From Lichenostomus cassidix (Eukaryota > Chordata > Aves > Passeriformes > Meliphagidae), in the NCBI GenBank assembly GCA_008360975.2, contig CM039211.1, forward strand, positions 71,383,965-71,447,964: a DNA stretch of 64,000 bases, given 5' to 3'. Below, one piece after another: positions 10,365 through 23,332 of this stretch. The notes under the pieces are model-generated. The model did not search any database. It worked only from the letters and a program-made list of their open reading frames with translations, and was not told where the DNA came from. The position numbers were made by a program, and so were the translations under genes. Numbering within the stretch: position 1 is the stretch's first letter; every line of letters starts with the position of its first letter.

Positions 10365-12325
10365 CACTAAGTGTTACTAACTTTTTTCAGGGATTTTTTT
10401 TCAAATGGGACACTACTCCTTTGCACATAATGACCACCAGTAAAGCCTTAGAAAATTATGGTTTTCAGAACTTGTGGTAAAAAAGAGAAATTAATCATGA
10501 TGGTGTTCCAGAAAAGCCTATTTTGCTATTACAGGAGTGTCTTCCATGAGAACTTAGAGCAGAGGGGAGACATGCGTAATATATTTCTCAGTATTAATAA
10601 GTCCTTCTTCTGCTTCCACATAACAAAAGAGATTTTAATCACTGTGGTTATCTCTCTCTTTGAAGTGAATATCACATATTAATCTTTAGGCAAAATTAGA
10701 ACAAATGAAGGTAAAAATCTAGAATATAAAAGGACCCTCAGAATTCTTATTGAAAACAATGACAACCCCTATTGAAACCATCATATTAAAGGATCGGGTT
10801 GTTTGTTTCTTTTTCTTTTTTTTACAGGAGCTTCTTATTTTCTGCTCTTGAATAGTATTTCCCTAAATAAAACCTCACCACAGAAAGTGCCATTATGATT
10901 TCCAGCATTCATTTCCAGAGGGGCTCCTGTTAGTCCATAGCTATAACTATGATGAAAAGGGGCTGTGGACAGCCTGTTGCAGTAATGCTAACTCCCCATC
11001 TATCAACGCAGCAGATTATACGAGTGGCATCTCCTTAGAATAGAAACCCAGAGATATAATAATCAATGGGACCTGGCATGCTGAGTGCCTACACGAGTCC
11101 ATTGCTATAAAGGATGCCAAATTATTATTGCTTCACAAAATCTATGGAATTGTAGTCAGCAGGGCTGAGACCAGGAAGAAAGGCATTCTGAGGGCTGACT
11201 GAGTATTTCAGTGATGGTCTCTGGTTTTGGGACACCAAATGCCATTATATTGTATGGTTTGGAATTTCATGCTAGTATAATATTGCAATTTCATAAATCA
11301 GGAACCTTAGGGGCCAAAACAGGGTGAAAAGCAACGATGTCCTTTCCACATTGTTTTCTCCTCCCTTGAATACAGCCTGATTATTGACAGTATCTGTGTG
11401 TGAGGTGTATCAGGAAGCTGAGCTTTCTCCCTCTGGTTCTGAAGGCAAATTTCATGCTTTTGTGTTATTGTTGTTCAAAGTATTGAAGGTTTTTAACCCA
11501 GGCATGTTTGTTCCTGCAATGTGAGTGTAGGAAGAAGCAATCAAAGGCAGAAAGGAGCAGCTTTCTGAGTAACTCCTCAGTCTGATATTCCCTCTAGACA
11601 TCTTTGATCAAAACCTTACAGAATGCAGAAGCTGCTAATCCACCCAAGGTCTGATTTGTGCTCTGTAGGCTCATTCACTCTTCAGTGACTGCGAGACCAA
11701 GGACAAGTAGGATCTTAATTTAGCAGTAGCTGCTGGGGGCCTCAGTAAAGTGAGATGAGACAAATTTGGCCTTCAGTGGCTTATGTTAGAGGTAACTAAG
11801 CTTCTCCAGCTGCCCAAGTTCTGGAAACAGGATCATGAGGATTAGACAGATCCAGATTAATCAGCAGTATAACACAGACTAGAACATTCACATGCTGGAA
11901 GTTTACACACTCTTCAACTGGTGATGTTGTTCCCATAGACAGTTATGTACATAGTGTGTAACTTATAATTAACAATTTATTGCAGGGTCAGGCTAAGGTC
12001 TTCATACACTTGTGGTATGCTCACTGTTACAGATGTGCCTTGTATTTTGTCCCAGTGTTCCTGAAAACATATAGATCTGCTTGCCCCAAACACAGATCTG
12101 CTCGAACTATCTAGATGAAGACAGTGAGAGATTACACAACTGCACCCAAGAGAACTAAGTTCTGCTAAACTATTTCTCTTACAGATGAACTACACTGTTG
12201 ACCTTTCATGTATTTGAAATCTTTGCACACCTTTAAGCACATTAAATAATACTAGAAGAATATTAGGTGATGATCCAAGATTCAGTCCTACCCTAACGCT
12301 CTAATTTGCCTTATGATAATGTGTG
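10365..12325. other. Unique noncoding sequence
   Basis: About 2 kb of complex sequence without a recognised repeat or gene. The 74-codon frame at 10458-10682 has no motif. The block 10840-11140 is of mixed composition and may be conserved noncoding DNA, which needs an alignment to decide. Confidence 0.5.
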
Positions 12326-12700
12326 TTCTAAAGAGGAGACTGGGGGAACACCTCATTGTGGTCTACAGTTTTCTCATGAGGGGAAGCAGAGGGGCAGCTG
12401 CCCAGCCCTCGTCTCTTGAAACCAGTGATAGGACCCCAGGGAATGGCCTGAAGCTCAGGCAGAGGATGTTTATGTTGGATATCAGGAAAAGGTTTTCACC
12501 CAGAGGGTGGCTGGGCACTGGAACAGACTGCCCAGGGCAGTGGTCACAGCACCAAGCCTGAAAGAGCCCAAAAAGAGTTTTGACAACACTCTCAGGCACA
12601 TGGTGAGATTCTTGGAATGTCCTCTGCGTGTTCAGGTGCTGCACTCACTAGTTTTCATGGGTTCCTTCCAGCTCAGGATACTCTAAAATTCTATAAAATT
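12326..12700 (+). mobile_element. CR1 LINE 3' fragment (longer copy)
   Basis: A CR1 copy of about 375 bp. It begins in 'gaggagactgggggaacacc', passes through 'ttctcatgaggggaagcag', 'gttggatatcaggaaaagg', 'ttcacccagagggtggctggg', 'ggtcacagcaccaagcctga' and 'gggttccttccagctcagg', and ends with a decayed tail 'attctataaaatt'. This is the same subfamily type as the copy at 44.45 kb. No coding capacity; frames on both strands are shadows. Confidence 0.93.
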
Positions 12701-13898
12701 CACAGAATGGACAGACCCAGCCCTCTGTTTCAGCAGGACCTGCAGCAAATGCCCCACAGTGCTGCCCACCACTGCTGAGGGTTGGAGCAGTTGGCATTAG
12801 CATAACACCTACTGTCCTCAGAGGCTGAATACGACCTGCAGGGTATTGTCTGCCAAGTGGTTTTGAGACCAAAAGCTCATTCACTGACCCACATTGCCTT
12901 TCATAAGGAGCAAAATATTAAGAGGCGTTTCATTCCAACAATCTAACATTAGATAAGAATATTTAAAATTCCTAGGAAAGTCTTTTGTTCATAGTCTGAG
13001 GTTGGGTTTTGAAATCTTTACAAACTCTCTCTCCAGGGAGGCTGTGTGGAGAGAGCCATCCTTTCAGCTCACCCTTGAATGCACTTTGAACAAGCAGCTG
13101 CTTTTACTGTAAGCATGTTATTAATGGTCTCTTTTCAAAAGCAGATATAGTACCCTGGAAAACGTTCTATTGATTTTTTCCCTTTCCCTGTCCCTGTTTC
13201 AATCACACTCGTTTGAATGGCTTTCATTTTTAGCAACAACAAGAGATTTCTTCGAAGAAAAGTGGTGTCTAGGTGTAGCCTTAAATAAAATCACTGCCCA
13301 ATTTAAGCTCTGAAAAATATTATTGATATTTTAATAGAAGATTGGAGAACCAATTGCTGGTTCAATAATAGCTACAAGGAGTTTATACATAGGAAACATG
13401 CACAACGAGCATTTTATTTCTTTTAGTCTACGTGTTAACAGAAAACAGCAGCCTGAATCTTGACTCACTGGATTATTATATGTCAAGGATCTCAGGAACA
13501 TGGAAATATTTCATTGCAATTTTCTAAGGTGGAAGTGTGCACTGAGATATCTGTGTGCAGAGTGCAGAATATAGAAATGCAAATAATTTTGTACCATGTA
13601 TTTCTACATAATAAAATTCATGCAGAGAAATACTATGTAATAAATTGTTCACAGCTGGAGACACGATTTTGCTTCTGACTTTGGTTACTGTTATTATTGA
13701 TTGCTTATTTCACGTACAGTCAAACATATGTTTTCTTAACTGTTTTTGCTGGGGAGCAAAGAAGAAATCATGACCACAGTTTTGGAAACCTCTAAACTGG
13801 GGATGTAAAACCCACACTGAATTATGTGCTGCAGTAACAACTAGGGAGAGATTGGTGATGTCAATTGCCATGGTGAGTCTCAGAGTGACTGACATTTA
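12701..13898. other. Unique noncoding sequence
   Basis: No element recognised with confidence. The 190 bases after the CR1 (12701-12890) are more GC-rich than the surroundings and might be another decayed repeat. The rest is AT-rich unique sequence; the 72-codon frame at 13460-13678 shows no motif. Confidence 0.5.
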
Positions 13899-14045
13899 TT
13901 TCCCATCCCTGGAAGAGTCCAAGGCCAGGTTGGACAGGGCTTGGAGTAACCTGATCTGGTGCAAGGTGTTCCTGCCCACAGAAGGAGGCTGGAATGAGAT
14001 TAACTTTAAGGTCACTTCAGATCCAAACCACCTTGGGACTCTGTA
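13899..14045 (+). mobile_element. CR1 LINE 3' fragment, short
   Basis: A CR1 3' segment: 'tcccatccctggaagagtcc', 'aaggccaggttggacaggg', 'gtgttcctgccca', 'actttaaggtcacttcaga' and a decayed tail ending near 'gggactctgta'. Divergent from other copies, so relatively old. Confidence 0.88.
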
Positions 14046-14164
14046 ACTGAGATCCTGGATGTATTAGATGATGTGAGAGGTTCTGAAGGAAGGACAGGTA
14101 TCAGGCTGGGTAGAAAGGCTAGGCAAAGCAAGATGATCCTGCTTTTGGGGGAAGAAGCTTGAGA

Positions 14165-14290
14165 ATATATCATAAATGCACTTAATATTTAGTTTCAAAA
14201 TTTATATAAAAGAATATATTTAAATAAATCAGCAGATAAAAGATATATACATAAATAGAATGTATAAAATAAAGATATATCATTAAAGAA
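14165..14290. repeat. AT-rich low-complexity stretch
   Basis: Dense in TATA, AAATA and ATATA words, with no clear repeat unit. It lies between two + strand CR1 fragments. Confidence 0.6.
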
Positions 14291-14311
14291 AGAATCCATA
14301 TTAAAGCTACC

Positions 14312-14716
14312 CATATGAGGAGCAGCTGAGGGAGGTAGGATTGTTTGGCCTGGAGCAAAGAAGGCTCAGGAGTGACCTTATCACTCTCTGTGACTCCCTG
14401 ACAGGAGGGTGGAGCCGAATGGGCTTCAGTCCATTTTTACAGGCCACAGGTGACAGGAAAAAAGGAAATGCCTTCGAGATGAGCCATGGGAGGTTCAGGT
14501 TGCACATCAGGATGAATTTATTAATGGAAAGGCTGGTCAAACGTTAGAATGGGCTGACCAGGGTGGTGATGGAGCTCCCATCCCTGGAGGTGTCCAAGGA
14601 AGGACTGGACATGGCACTCAGTGCTCTGGGCTGGTGGCAAGGTGGGGATTTGGCACAGGTTGGGTGTCATGGTCTTGGAGGTCTTTTCCAAACTAAATGG
14701 TTCTACCATTCTAAGA
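14312..14716 (+). mobile_element. CR1 LINE 3' fragment (about 400 bp)
   Basis: It starts at 'catatgaggagcagctgaggg' and continues through 'tggcctggagcaaagaagg', 'gtgaccttatcactctctg', 'tgggaggttcaggttgcac', 'atccctggaggtgtccaagg' and 'ggtcttttccaaactaaatgg', with a tail 'ttctaccattctaag'. The 5' part corresponds to the region just past the end of CR1 ORF2. One of the two longest CR1 bodies in the window. Confidence 0.94.
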
Positions 14717-17395
14717 TCTAATATTTTCATCAAGCTCCTGTCTTCCAAGGACTTTTTCAATGCTGGTAACTGAAAAATTCCACCTTTATATGAGAGGTAT
14801 GATTTTTCAGACACAGTGAGTAGAGAAAATAACTTTCATGAATGCTAGAAGCTGTTGGATATGAGCCAGAAGTTTAACTTCTGCCTTCTAATCAAGATGC
14901 ACAATTATGCTATGCATAAAATTTGCACAACTTTGCTCATAAAACCCATTTGGCAATTTTTTTTTTTTTTGTTCCCTGAGATCAGTTGTGTTGCACTTAA
15001 CAGTGAAAATTAAAGTTCTTAGTTAGAAACCAAGACACACATTTGGGTATGGGTAAATTACTTTAAAATTCAAGCGTGGCTACCTAAACTGTTTTCAGCC
15101 AAGAATATTAATTTGTCCTTTCACATGCAGAAAATGCAACAACCAACTGAAAAAAAAAAACTTCCTCGAAGGGCTTTCTTTGTGCTTTCAACCCTTTGCC
15201 CATAAAGGCTTAGATATTCATCTGATGGCTGCTTGCCTTTTTTAACAGGCTGTGGTTACCAGTGTGAGCCTCGACAGGAGAGCTGTTACATTTTTATTTT
15301 AACACGATGTCCGACATAAAAGTTGGCAATAAGAGAAAGTACTCTATAGGATATGACTCCCCCATGGACTCTTCTTTGCACACTGACATTTTTTACATGT
15401 CAACAATGCTCTGGTGAAGATATCTTATTTAAAAAATAAAAAAAAAGATAAAGAGGAAAGGGAAAGGAAGGTGGGTGAGGGAAAATAAAAATATAAAATA
15501 AGCTCAGTGATCTTCTGGTGGTGATAGTAATTCAGGTGTTTCTTTTGGCTAAAACTAACAGATGAGCTTATGAGAAATTGATGTAGATATAAAACAGTGA
15601 TTTAGGTGGGTGGATGGAGGTATGAAAATTTGGTTCCTCAGCAATATTAACTGTTTAGAGCCCCTTTCCTTTGCCTTAAGTGTCTTCTTGCCAGTGTCAG
15701 CACACCTCAAATTTGATTCCTGACTCCACTCACCATCATAAGGATGTTTACATCTCTACCTGCCCGTCCTCTTCTGTCTCTCACAAAAATGATGTTAAAG
15801 TCCATGGTTTATGTTATCAGTTTTTATCAGCATTTTCTGTTGGAATGTGATCCTAATCAGATCTTCACAAATATTCCTTTAAGGTTCTGCTTTCTTATTG
15901 CAATATAGAGTTGGAAAATTCAGGAAATCAGCTTATATTCTTCATTACTTACCTTAATACAAAGTTTGTTCTCCAAAACAATGCAAAATCATTGCCTTGT
16001 GTTTAGCTTATAGTCATTAATGGACTCCTCATAGTGTCTTACAGAACTTCTACTAAGCCTGTTATTCCCATCTTGTACCTGATTACGGCTTCCTATATAT
16101 ATTACTGGTTATTTATCTCCACTGAATTTCAATCTAGTCAGGTTTCAAAACATTCTCCTAGTATATGCAGGTCAGTTTGAATAAAATTTAGTTCTGTCAA
16201 AATCCATCAAGGTCTTCCCATCTGCTTCTGATACAATAATTTTAAAGTCAGACTTTTATTTCACCATACTTATCACTGATAACAGGAATTCCATGATAAA
16301 ACTCAATTCCCATGCTTTTCCATTGACTGAGAACTGTTGATAAATCCTATACAGGAGTTTTGTATTTTCTTTTGATTAACTAACTTCTACTCTTAGCATA
16401 AACAGATACTTGTTTAGGTTTCTTAGCAGAAATGGATAGATTACATAGTTATCAATCTTGCTTATTTTTTGTCATATTTTCAATTGCTTAGTAAAACTCT
16501 AAATAAGTAGAGCAACAATTTTCTCATTCTGTAAATGAGAATTTTTTGCATTAGATTACAAGAAGTAGCACCACTGAATCAACATTATGCAAGGTGATTT
16601 AAAATGCATTAGAAAATTTTGTCATGACTTCTTTCTACTCACTCAATTTTTCCTTTTCTTATTATCTTATGTTAAGTGTTCTATCTGATGACTATTTCAT
16701 GTGCTGTTTTGTTTGTTTGTTGATTTTTTACCATCCTTCCTATTCATGCAAATTTAAAAAAAAAAAAAGTCTCTTTTAATCTCCTCCATTGCTTGTACTG
16801 TGTTGCTGGAATTATTTTTTGTGGTATTTTGCCATTTGTGTTCTTCTTTATCCTGGATGCTATACTAAACACTGCTTATTCATTAATATGATTGCTGCAC
16901 TTTACATCATGTGGTCCGTAAATTCCACCATGGCAGGCTTATCATATTTGTATCCTAAGTAAGATTTCCTTTTATCTGATTAGTTCATGAAGTGGCTTCT
17001 TGAGACCTATTATTCTCTCTGGTCTGAAAAAAAAACAACAAAACACCAAAAAGTAACATTCAGAAAGTGACAAAAATTGTTATCAAAAGTAATTGCCTGA
17101 TCCATGAATGTACAAGCCATGCAACCTCACCTGGAGACACCTAGAAAAAACAGCTTTGCTACACATACAGGAACTGTTCAGATTTCTTTATTTCTTTGTG
17201 TTTACCTGAAGAAGCAGTCTGTCTAATAATGTACTCCCAACTAAATTTAAAGGTTCCCTATTTCCTAAAGTTATAAAAGATACAAAGAAGGAAAATGTCA
17301 ATTATTAATAGAGTCCATATACTAAAAAAAAAAAAATTGGTAACTTCTGCAAACGTAATGTATGTAACTGTTTGTGCATTATGAGTTAGATAGGG
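14717..17395. other. Unique noncoding sequence
   Basis: About 2.7 kb of AT-rich sequence with scattered short poly-A and poly-T runs (about 14960, 15150, 15430, 16755, 17325). No repeat family or gene recognised. The block about 15160-15400 is of higher complexity and could be conserved noncoding DNA. Confidence 0.5.
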
Positions 17396-17656
17396 AAACA
17401 GGAAGTTTTAAACTGAAAATGGAGATTTAGGTTTGATGTTAGGAGGAGCTTCTTTACTCAAAGTGGTAGCAAGTCACTGGCACAGGGTGCCCAGAGAAGC
17501 TGTGGCTGCCCCTGGATCCCTGGCAGTGTCCAAGGCCAGGCTGGACAGGGCTTGGAGCAACCTGGGATAGTGGAAGGTGTCCCTGCCCATGGCAGGGTGT
17601 TGAACTGGATGAGCTTTAAGATCCCTTCCAACACAAACCTTTCTGGAATTCTATGT
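17396..17656 (+). mobile_element. CR1 LINE 3' fragment
   Basis: A well preserved CR1 3' end with 'gagatttaggtttgatgttag', 'cccagagaagctgtggctgcc', 'tccctggcagtgtccaaggcc', 'gacagggcttggagcaacctg', 'gatcccttccaac' and tail 'ttctggaattctatg'. Very similar to the copy at 6415-6677, so both probably belong to the same subfamily. Confidence 0.96.
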
Positions 17657-19035
17657 TTCTTCATTAAATATATTCTCAGCACTAATCTCTCAATAAGGCA
17701 AACAAGTCAGCATCATGGAACAGTCACAGAGAGGGTGAATATTGGAGTTTTTGGGAATGTTCTGATGAGATTTTTACAGCGAAATCCCAAGACAGAGATA
17801 GTGTTCTGGTAGAAAGACATCTTTTCACTTTCTAACCTCATTGCCAATTTAACAGTCCAAAGACTAATTCTGCACTTTAGTACAACAGTCTCAATTTCCT
17901 CTGTTCTTTAAATCATATTTAGTTGTTTCAAGAGGATATGACAGGAACTGTCCTGTCTCCTCAGAAAGCAGTGAATCAACATGAAGTACAGCGCAGAGAC
18001 ACCCACTGAACCTCCTCTACCATTCTGAACATATTTTTAAACTCTTGAGTAAGGATGGCAAGTCACAGCTGCGAGGATCAACTTGAGAACTGGTGACACC
18101 AAGTGCCAAGTCTGTAGAGAGCTGGTGTCACTCTCTGCAGAACTCAAGACTACTATTTAGACAGTTTTTTACAGTGTAGTAACTTCTTCCATGCTTCTGG
18201 CTAGACCCTTTTTTTCCCTATCTTCCAATAGCAAGTCTTGTTGACCAGTACTATTCCCTTCACCCTGCAGTTTCTGCCATTTCACACAGTCAGTCTCTGC
18301 TGAAAACTGTGCAGCCCTTCAGAAAACCAGCCTCTCCTTTCATTTTTTCTACATCTTCTAAGAGAAACCTTTGATTGATTTGGTCCTGCTTAGATTTTAT
18401 TCACCTACATTTTACAGGTGATACGATTGACCATTAAATGTTCGGTGTAAATGTAGTCTGTGGACAGACTAATCTGAATTTGAGTAGCTGTATTGACTAC
18501 AGTACAGCAGTCCTTTCTTTTATTTCACCTGTGCATACACCCGAATATTTCAAGTCAACAGTGTTGCAATGATTTTTGTTAGCTGAGTATCTATCACCTG
18601 AGCAAAGTATTCCACAGCTGCCTCAGATTTATGATTCCACACCTTCTTTACAATAAAATCCCTACGTGCTCCAAATTCCTTAATTGGTTCATATCTGTTC
18701 TCTTGTCTTTTTCAAACACTAAAACATGAATTCTCAGTCAAGCTGGCAAATATGCTAGTGGAATCTCTTTTAATAAAGGCTTTATTTAAGTCTGGTAATT
18801 AACATAGCACATTGACTGTGTACTTTTTCACTTCATATTCTTTGCAGCTTCCTTTCATGTGTCTGAAAAAACACATAAATGAGATTCTGGCTTTCTAGTG
18901 ATAGCATGTGCCAATGAACTCCTTCAAGTGTGATAACCTAGGAATGGTGGGTTGCTGAACAAATGTGATGATTCTTGGTTGGGCCCACACAAAACTAGCA
19001 GTGGGTCCACAAACACCAGGAAAATAGAAACACAG
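17657..19035. other. Unique noncoding sequence
   Basis: No recognised repeat, RNA gene or meaningful reading frame in about 1.4 kb. Confidence 0.5.
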
Positions 19036-19279
19036 GCTCACAGAATGGTTTGGTTTGAAGGAGCTTTAAAGTTCATCTCCTTGCAACCCCCTGTCATGTT
19101 CAGGGACAACTTCCACTAGACCAGAGCTCAGAGCCTCATCCAACCTGGCTTTAAAAACTTCCAGGAATGGGGCAGGCACAGCTTCTCTGGGTTTGGCCTC
19201 ACAGTCAAGAATTTATTTCTAATATCTGATCTAACCCTGCCCCCTGTCCTATCACTTCATGCCCTTGTGAAAAGTCCCT
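19036..19279 (-). mobile_element. CR1 LINE 3' end, minus strand
   Basis: Reverse complement of a CR1 3' region. From the right it reads 'acaagggcatgaagtgatagg', then 'aataaattcttgactgtgagg', 'cccagagaagctgtgcctgcc', and a decayed tail ending at 19036 ('ccattctgtgag'). It is contiguous with the reverse-transcriptase remnant to its right (19280-19450) in the same orientation. Confidence 0.92.
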
Positions 19280-19450
19280 CTAGAGCCACTGGTCTTTACT
19301 CTTTAAGTGTGACCGTCCAGCCAATTCCTTATTCACCATGTGGTCCATCTGCCAAACTTTGTCCCTCCAACTCAGAGACAAGAATGTGTTGTAGGACAAT
19401 GTCAAATGCAAGTCCAAGTACAGGGCATCAGTCACTCTCCAATCCTGTAG
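19280..19450 (-). pseudogene. CR1 ORF2 reverse-transcriptase remnant
   Basis: The minus-strand frame at 19307-19438 (44 codons) reads like the CR1 reverse-transcriptase palm around motif A. It keeps 'VTDALYLDL' in place of the family's VxDVVYLDF and 'ELAGRSH' in place of NWLxGRxQ about 30 residues later. One motif-A aspartate is kept, but the following AFDTV segment is lost (HLTLS). A frame break near 19300 and the abrupt switch to 3'-UTR sequence at about 19280 show it is dead. In an intact CR1 these segments lie roughly 1 kb apart, so an internal deletion (or two abutting insertions) is inferred. Confidence 0.8.
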
Positions 19451-22400
19451 TTTTATGATGGCTTTTTGCTGCAAGATGCCAGGAATTTGAAGACAATAAG
19501 AAGCCTTAATTCTCTTGACCATGCTTCCAACAGTCCTTTGTGTAACCCTGGCCTTCAATCCTTCTTTTTCAGTATATCTCAGGGCTTCACTGTTCTTAGC
19601 TCATCTCCTGTATGGACCCGAAAAAGATACACTGTGATTTTCCTCCAGCCTTGTCCTTTGTGCTGTTTAAACACTGAAAAGTCTTCAGGTCAATCAGAAT
19701 TTCTGAATCTTGTAATTGCCAATGACCCAAAGACATTCTTCCACATCTTTGCAAGAAGGCCTTCACCCCATTAGAGGATGTCTTGTGGTCACAAAATGTA
19801 AAATCTATCCCCTTGAAAATATTTAAAGCATTTAATTTAATTTTTTTTGCCTCCAGAGACTGAAAAAGTAGCTCTATGCAGCTGCAATACAAGAGCAACT
19901 GGCACCAGGAGGAAGCACTTCACTGCCAGATGAGGGCAGGAGCAGCTCCTGAGGACTGACCTTGCTATGTTTACTGTGAGAGAAGTTGGACTAAAAGACA
20001 CAACTCTTTGGAAAGTCGAGGCAACTTGTGAGCTCTGAGAAACATCTAATACTCTGCTCATTGGGGGAGTTAATCCTATCCCCCAGAGTGAAGTGGAAAG
20101 CCACAGGAGCTGCTGAGGACCTGTCACTGCACAGATGGTGAAGAAAGGGTTGGAAAGACAATATAAATTTGTTTGTTTTGTTTTTTTCTTTGGAAGTCCT
20201 TAATGAGAGATCTTCCATGTCAAAAGTGAATAATGGCAGTCATCACTGATAGTGATATGTCCTTTCATGTGTTTTGTATATTTAATTGCTGATGGATAGT
20301 CAGACTCACAGCCATTGGGCCAAAACTTGCTCTCATTTATGTCAGCTGAAATCTGCACAAAGCCTGCCAGAGTCAATATAAATTCCTTCAACTTTACAAG
20401 AAATATCTGTGAGGCATGCTTGGCTCACAAACACAGTAATGGGGGAGGAACAGAAGCACTGTGTATTCACATGTGTTTTCATCCTGAATTGAATAAACAG
20501 ATGAAATGTTAAAATGCTTCATGGAATGAAAGTTTCTTAGAAATTATATGAGAAGTGAAATCACTCATTCCTGGTGGTTTCGATGCGAGCTTTCATCTCT
20601 CCAAGCAGTTCTGTCCTTCTTGGGAATTGTATACCAACAGCTGAACATCTCAAACACTGTCAAGTATGAGGTCTTCACCTACACTGTGCCTCTTTTTAGG
20701 CAGGCACCCATTTGTGTGCCTAATTAAAGCTGGAAAAGAGCAGATCTGAGGATAAAAACCATTAGTAACCGCAATTACCTATCTTCACTGGAGTTATGTG
20801 CTGTTTATTCTGAATTACATTCTGGCTGAAGGAATTTGTCAAAGGCTGAGGAGTTTTCTCTGGAGTAGGAACAGTCCCAGTGGCTCAAAACAACTGTATT
20901 CCCTTTTTCCTTTCTCTGTTAACCTTTGTGAAGGGTGCATGAACAACTCTGTAGTCAGATAGGGTAGATACTAACAAGGACAGCTGCTAGGATGAAACTG
21001 AAGAGCTACAATATGGACAAATGGCACCCCAGGATTGCAGTCTAAGTGAAGCTTATTGGTTTATTCTAGAGAAAATTTCATTTAATTGGGTGTGTGAGAA
21101 CAGTCTCAAAGTTCTCACATTTAATACTGGGTGAAGGAAAGGCCTTTAATAATGGAAATTACAGCAGTTACTAGCTGAGCACGTTGCACGAAGAACAAGC
21201 TGAGTGGTAATTCTTACTCATCGTCTTACACTGTTTAATCCTCATATGTGTAACCAGGCAATGCTGAGCTGAGATCAGGCTGGTTTCCAGGACATCTGGC
21301 CCATTACAAGTCACCTTTGGAAGGATATTTCAAGTCTATTGAGGAAAAAGAGTGGTCAACTTCTTTTGTGGGAAAAATTCTGTGTCTCTAGCTGGTAACA
21401 AAGCACTCTGTAATTTCAGCTGAGGCAGGATTCCACCCTCTAACTTTTAAACCTCTAGACATCAAGTTTGTTTCTGTGCCTACAAGCCCTATCAACACCA
21501 AAAGGGAGGCTAGATTTTGGCAATCAAGGCAGTTTCTCATTTCCTTCAGTTACTCTTACCTGTTGTCAACATTCCCCAGATGAAGAACACAGGACAACTT
21601 GTGTTCTGCTTCTTTCCTACATCAATGGGAATTTTTTTTTTAAATTTATTTACTTTCTTTTTTTTTTTTTTTCAATTCATGTACAGCAATATCATGTTTG
21701 ATTTTTTTTGAACACTCACACACATTACTATCTTGGAAGTAACTTCTCTCTGCCTTTTTCACTTGCTTCTGGAGGTATCAGATACACATACCATATCTGA
21801 GCTTTTCTGCATGGCACCACAGCACCTTCACTTACACCTCCTGCAAGGCTTTTGAAGGCTGGATTTGTGCAAAGACAATGTACAGGCAAATACTCTTCTC
21901 CAAACCCCGTGGAAATAAGCATCTAACTGCAGTAAAATAAACAAAAATCTAGGATCTAACCTGCTAGAAGACAGGAGTAAACCTGTGGCTGGAAATGAGC
22001 AGTTTTATTGATTCAGACTCTCTGACAGGTTCAGAGGATGTGTAGGTAAGTTTGGTTCCCTTGAACAACAATTAAAAAAAAGTAATAATTTGTGCTATCT
22101 GGCCTTTTGATTCCAGAGACAATGATGATGTATGTATTTCTTCAGAGGAAATTCTTCAGTGGCAGTGGCAAGAGGTAAAGAAGAGAAGCAAAGTGTCAGA
22201 AGTAGAGATGTTTTTTCTTTTAGAAAGCCCGGGTTGGTTGTCCTTGTGAACTCCTACAGCAACTTCTCTGAATAAATTACTACACTGCATTTTGTACATC
22301 AAAGTTGAGGGCAGATTTCTTAAAATAAGGGAAAAAAAATTGACTGGCCCTGTGGCAGGGTTAATTTTTCTTGCCTGAACAACAGAAAAGCCTGATCCAT

Positions 22401-23235
22401 GGGAAATTAGACAGGGAAAGAGAAAATTACAGAAAGCAGGGATCTTTTGGCAAATGTTGCTTCCTTTTTTTTCTACTGCATTTCTGAACAATTTCCCTTG
22501 AGTCAACCCAACTCTGGGAAATAGTATATACTATATTTGAGTGAAGTTACCAACTCTTTTAGTGATGGTACCCAAAACTCACTGCTGAGGTAAAACAACA
22601 GATAGAAAATTGTACATGTGGAAAATATTTTTTTCCAACAGGGTTCACTGTGGTTTTGGTTCAGTCAAAACTCATGTCTTCCCAGTAAGAATAACTAATG
22701 TGGAACTCTAAAATCCCTCCAGATTTTAGAAATGTGGAAAACCTTATTGGTGAAACATCTCTTTTTTTTTCATTTTCCCCAAAAGAAGGGCCTAGACTGT
22801 AGCTCACCATGAATGCAAATGACAAGTCTTCCCTTATACAGAAAGCCTGAAATCAAGGTACTTGGGAAAACCACTGAATTTCAGATATGAAAGCTGACCT
22901 GTCTTAGAGATACACTGAATTATTGACTCATACAAATGGCCTGAGTACTCCTCATACAAAGGGCATGAGTACTCCTCAGTGGGGTACCCATACCACTGGA
23001 GAAACATCAAACAGACTGAAGCATAGCCCAAATAAAATTATATTTTTTGTTCAAGCCCGTCCTAAAAATGTGTTACTTGGGGCAAAAGTACTATTTAACA
23101 TCACAGAAACTTGTTTTGGATCAAAAGCAAAACTGGTCAGCTCCCCTCTCACCAGTATGAAACTCAAATAAAGAAAGAAATAAAGGTTGGATTTAGTTTT
23201 AATCCTTGTGCCATTCCTTAGGGTCTCTTGCTGTC
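19451..23235. other. Unique noncoding sequence
   Basis: About 3.8 kb without a recognised transposable element. It includes poly-T runs near 21640-21675 and a 24-bp tandem duplication at 22929-22976. Open frames up to 116 codons (22156-22506, minus) have no recognisable domain. Blocks near 20580-20830 and 21050-21270 are complex and could be conserved noncoding DNA. Confidence 0.5.
22929..22976. repeat. 2 x 24-bp tandem duplication
   Basis: Units 22929-22952 and 22953-22976 both begin CATACAAA and end TGAGTACTCCT, with differences only in the middle. A small local duplication of otherwise unique sequence. Confidence 0.9.
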
Positions 23236-23296
<61 letters not shown>

Positions 23297-23332
23297 TAAA
23301 AATATAAATTGTTTATATATATATATAAAAAT
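23236..23332. repeat. (AT)n microsatellite
   Basis: A long run of alternating A and T (about 23236-23290), followed by a degenerate ATAAAAATAT stretch and a second shorter AT run. Likely to be length-polymorphic. Confidence 0.97.

Noticed and set aside
12701..12890. Possible additional repeat after a CR1
   Set aside because: Compositional change only; no family-specific word recognised.
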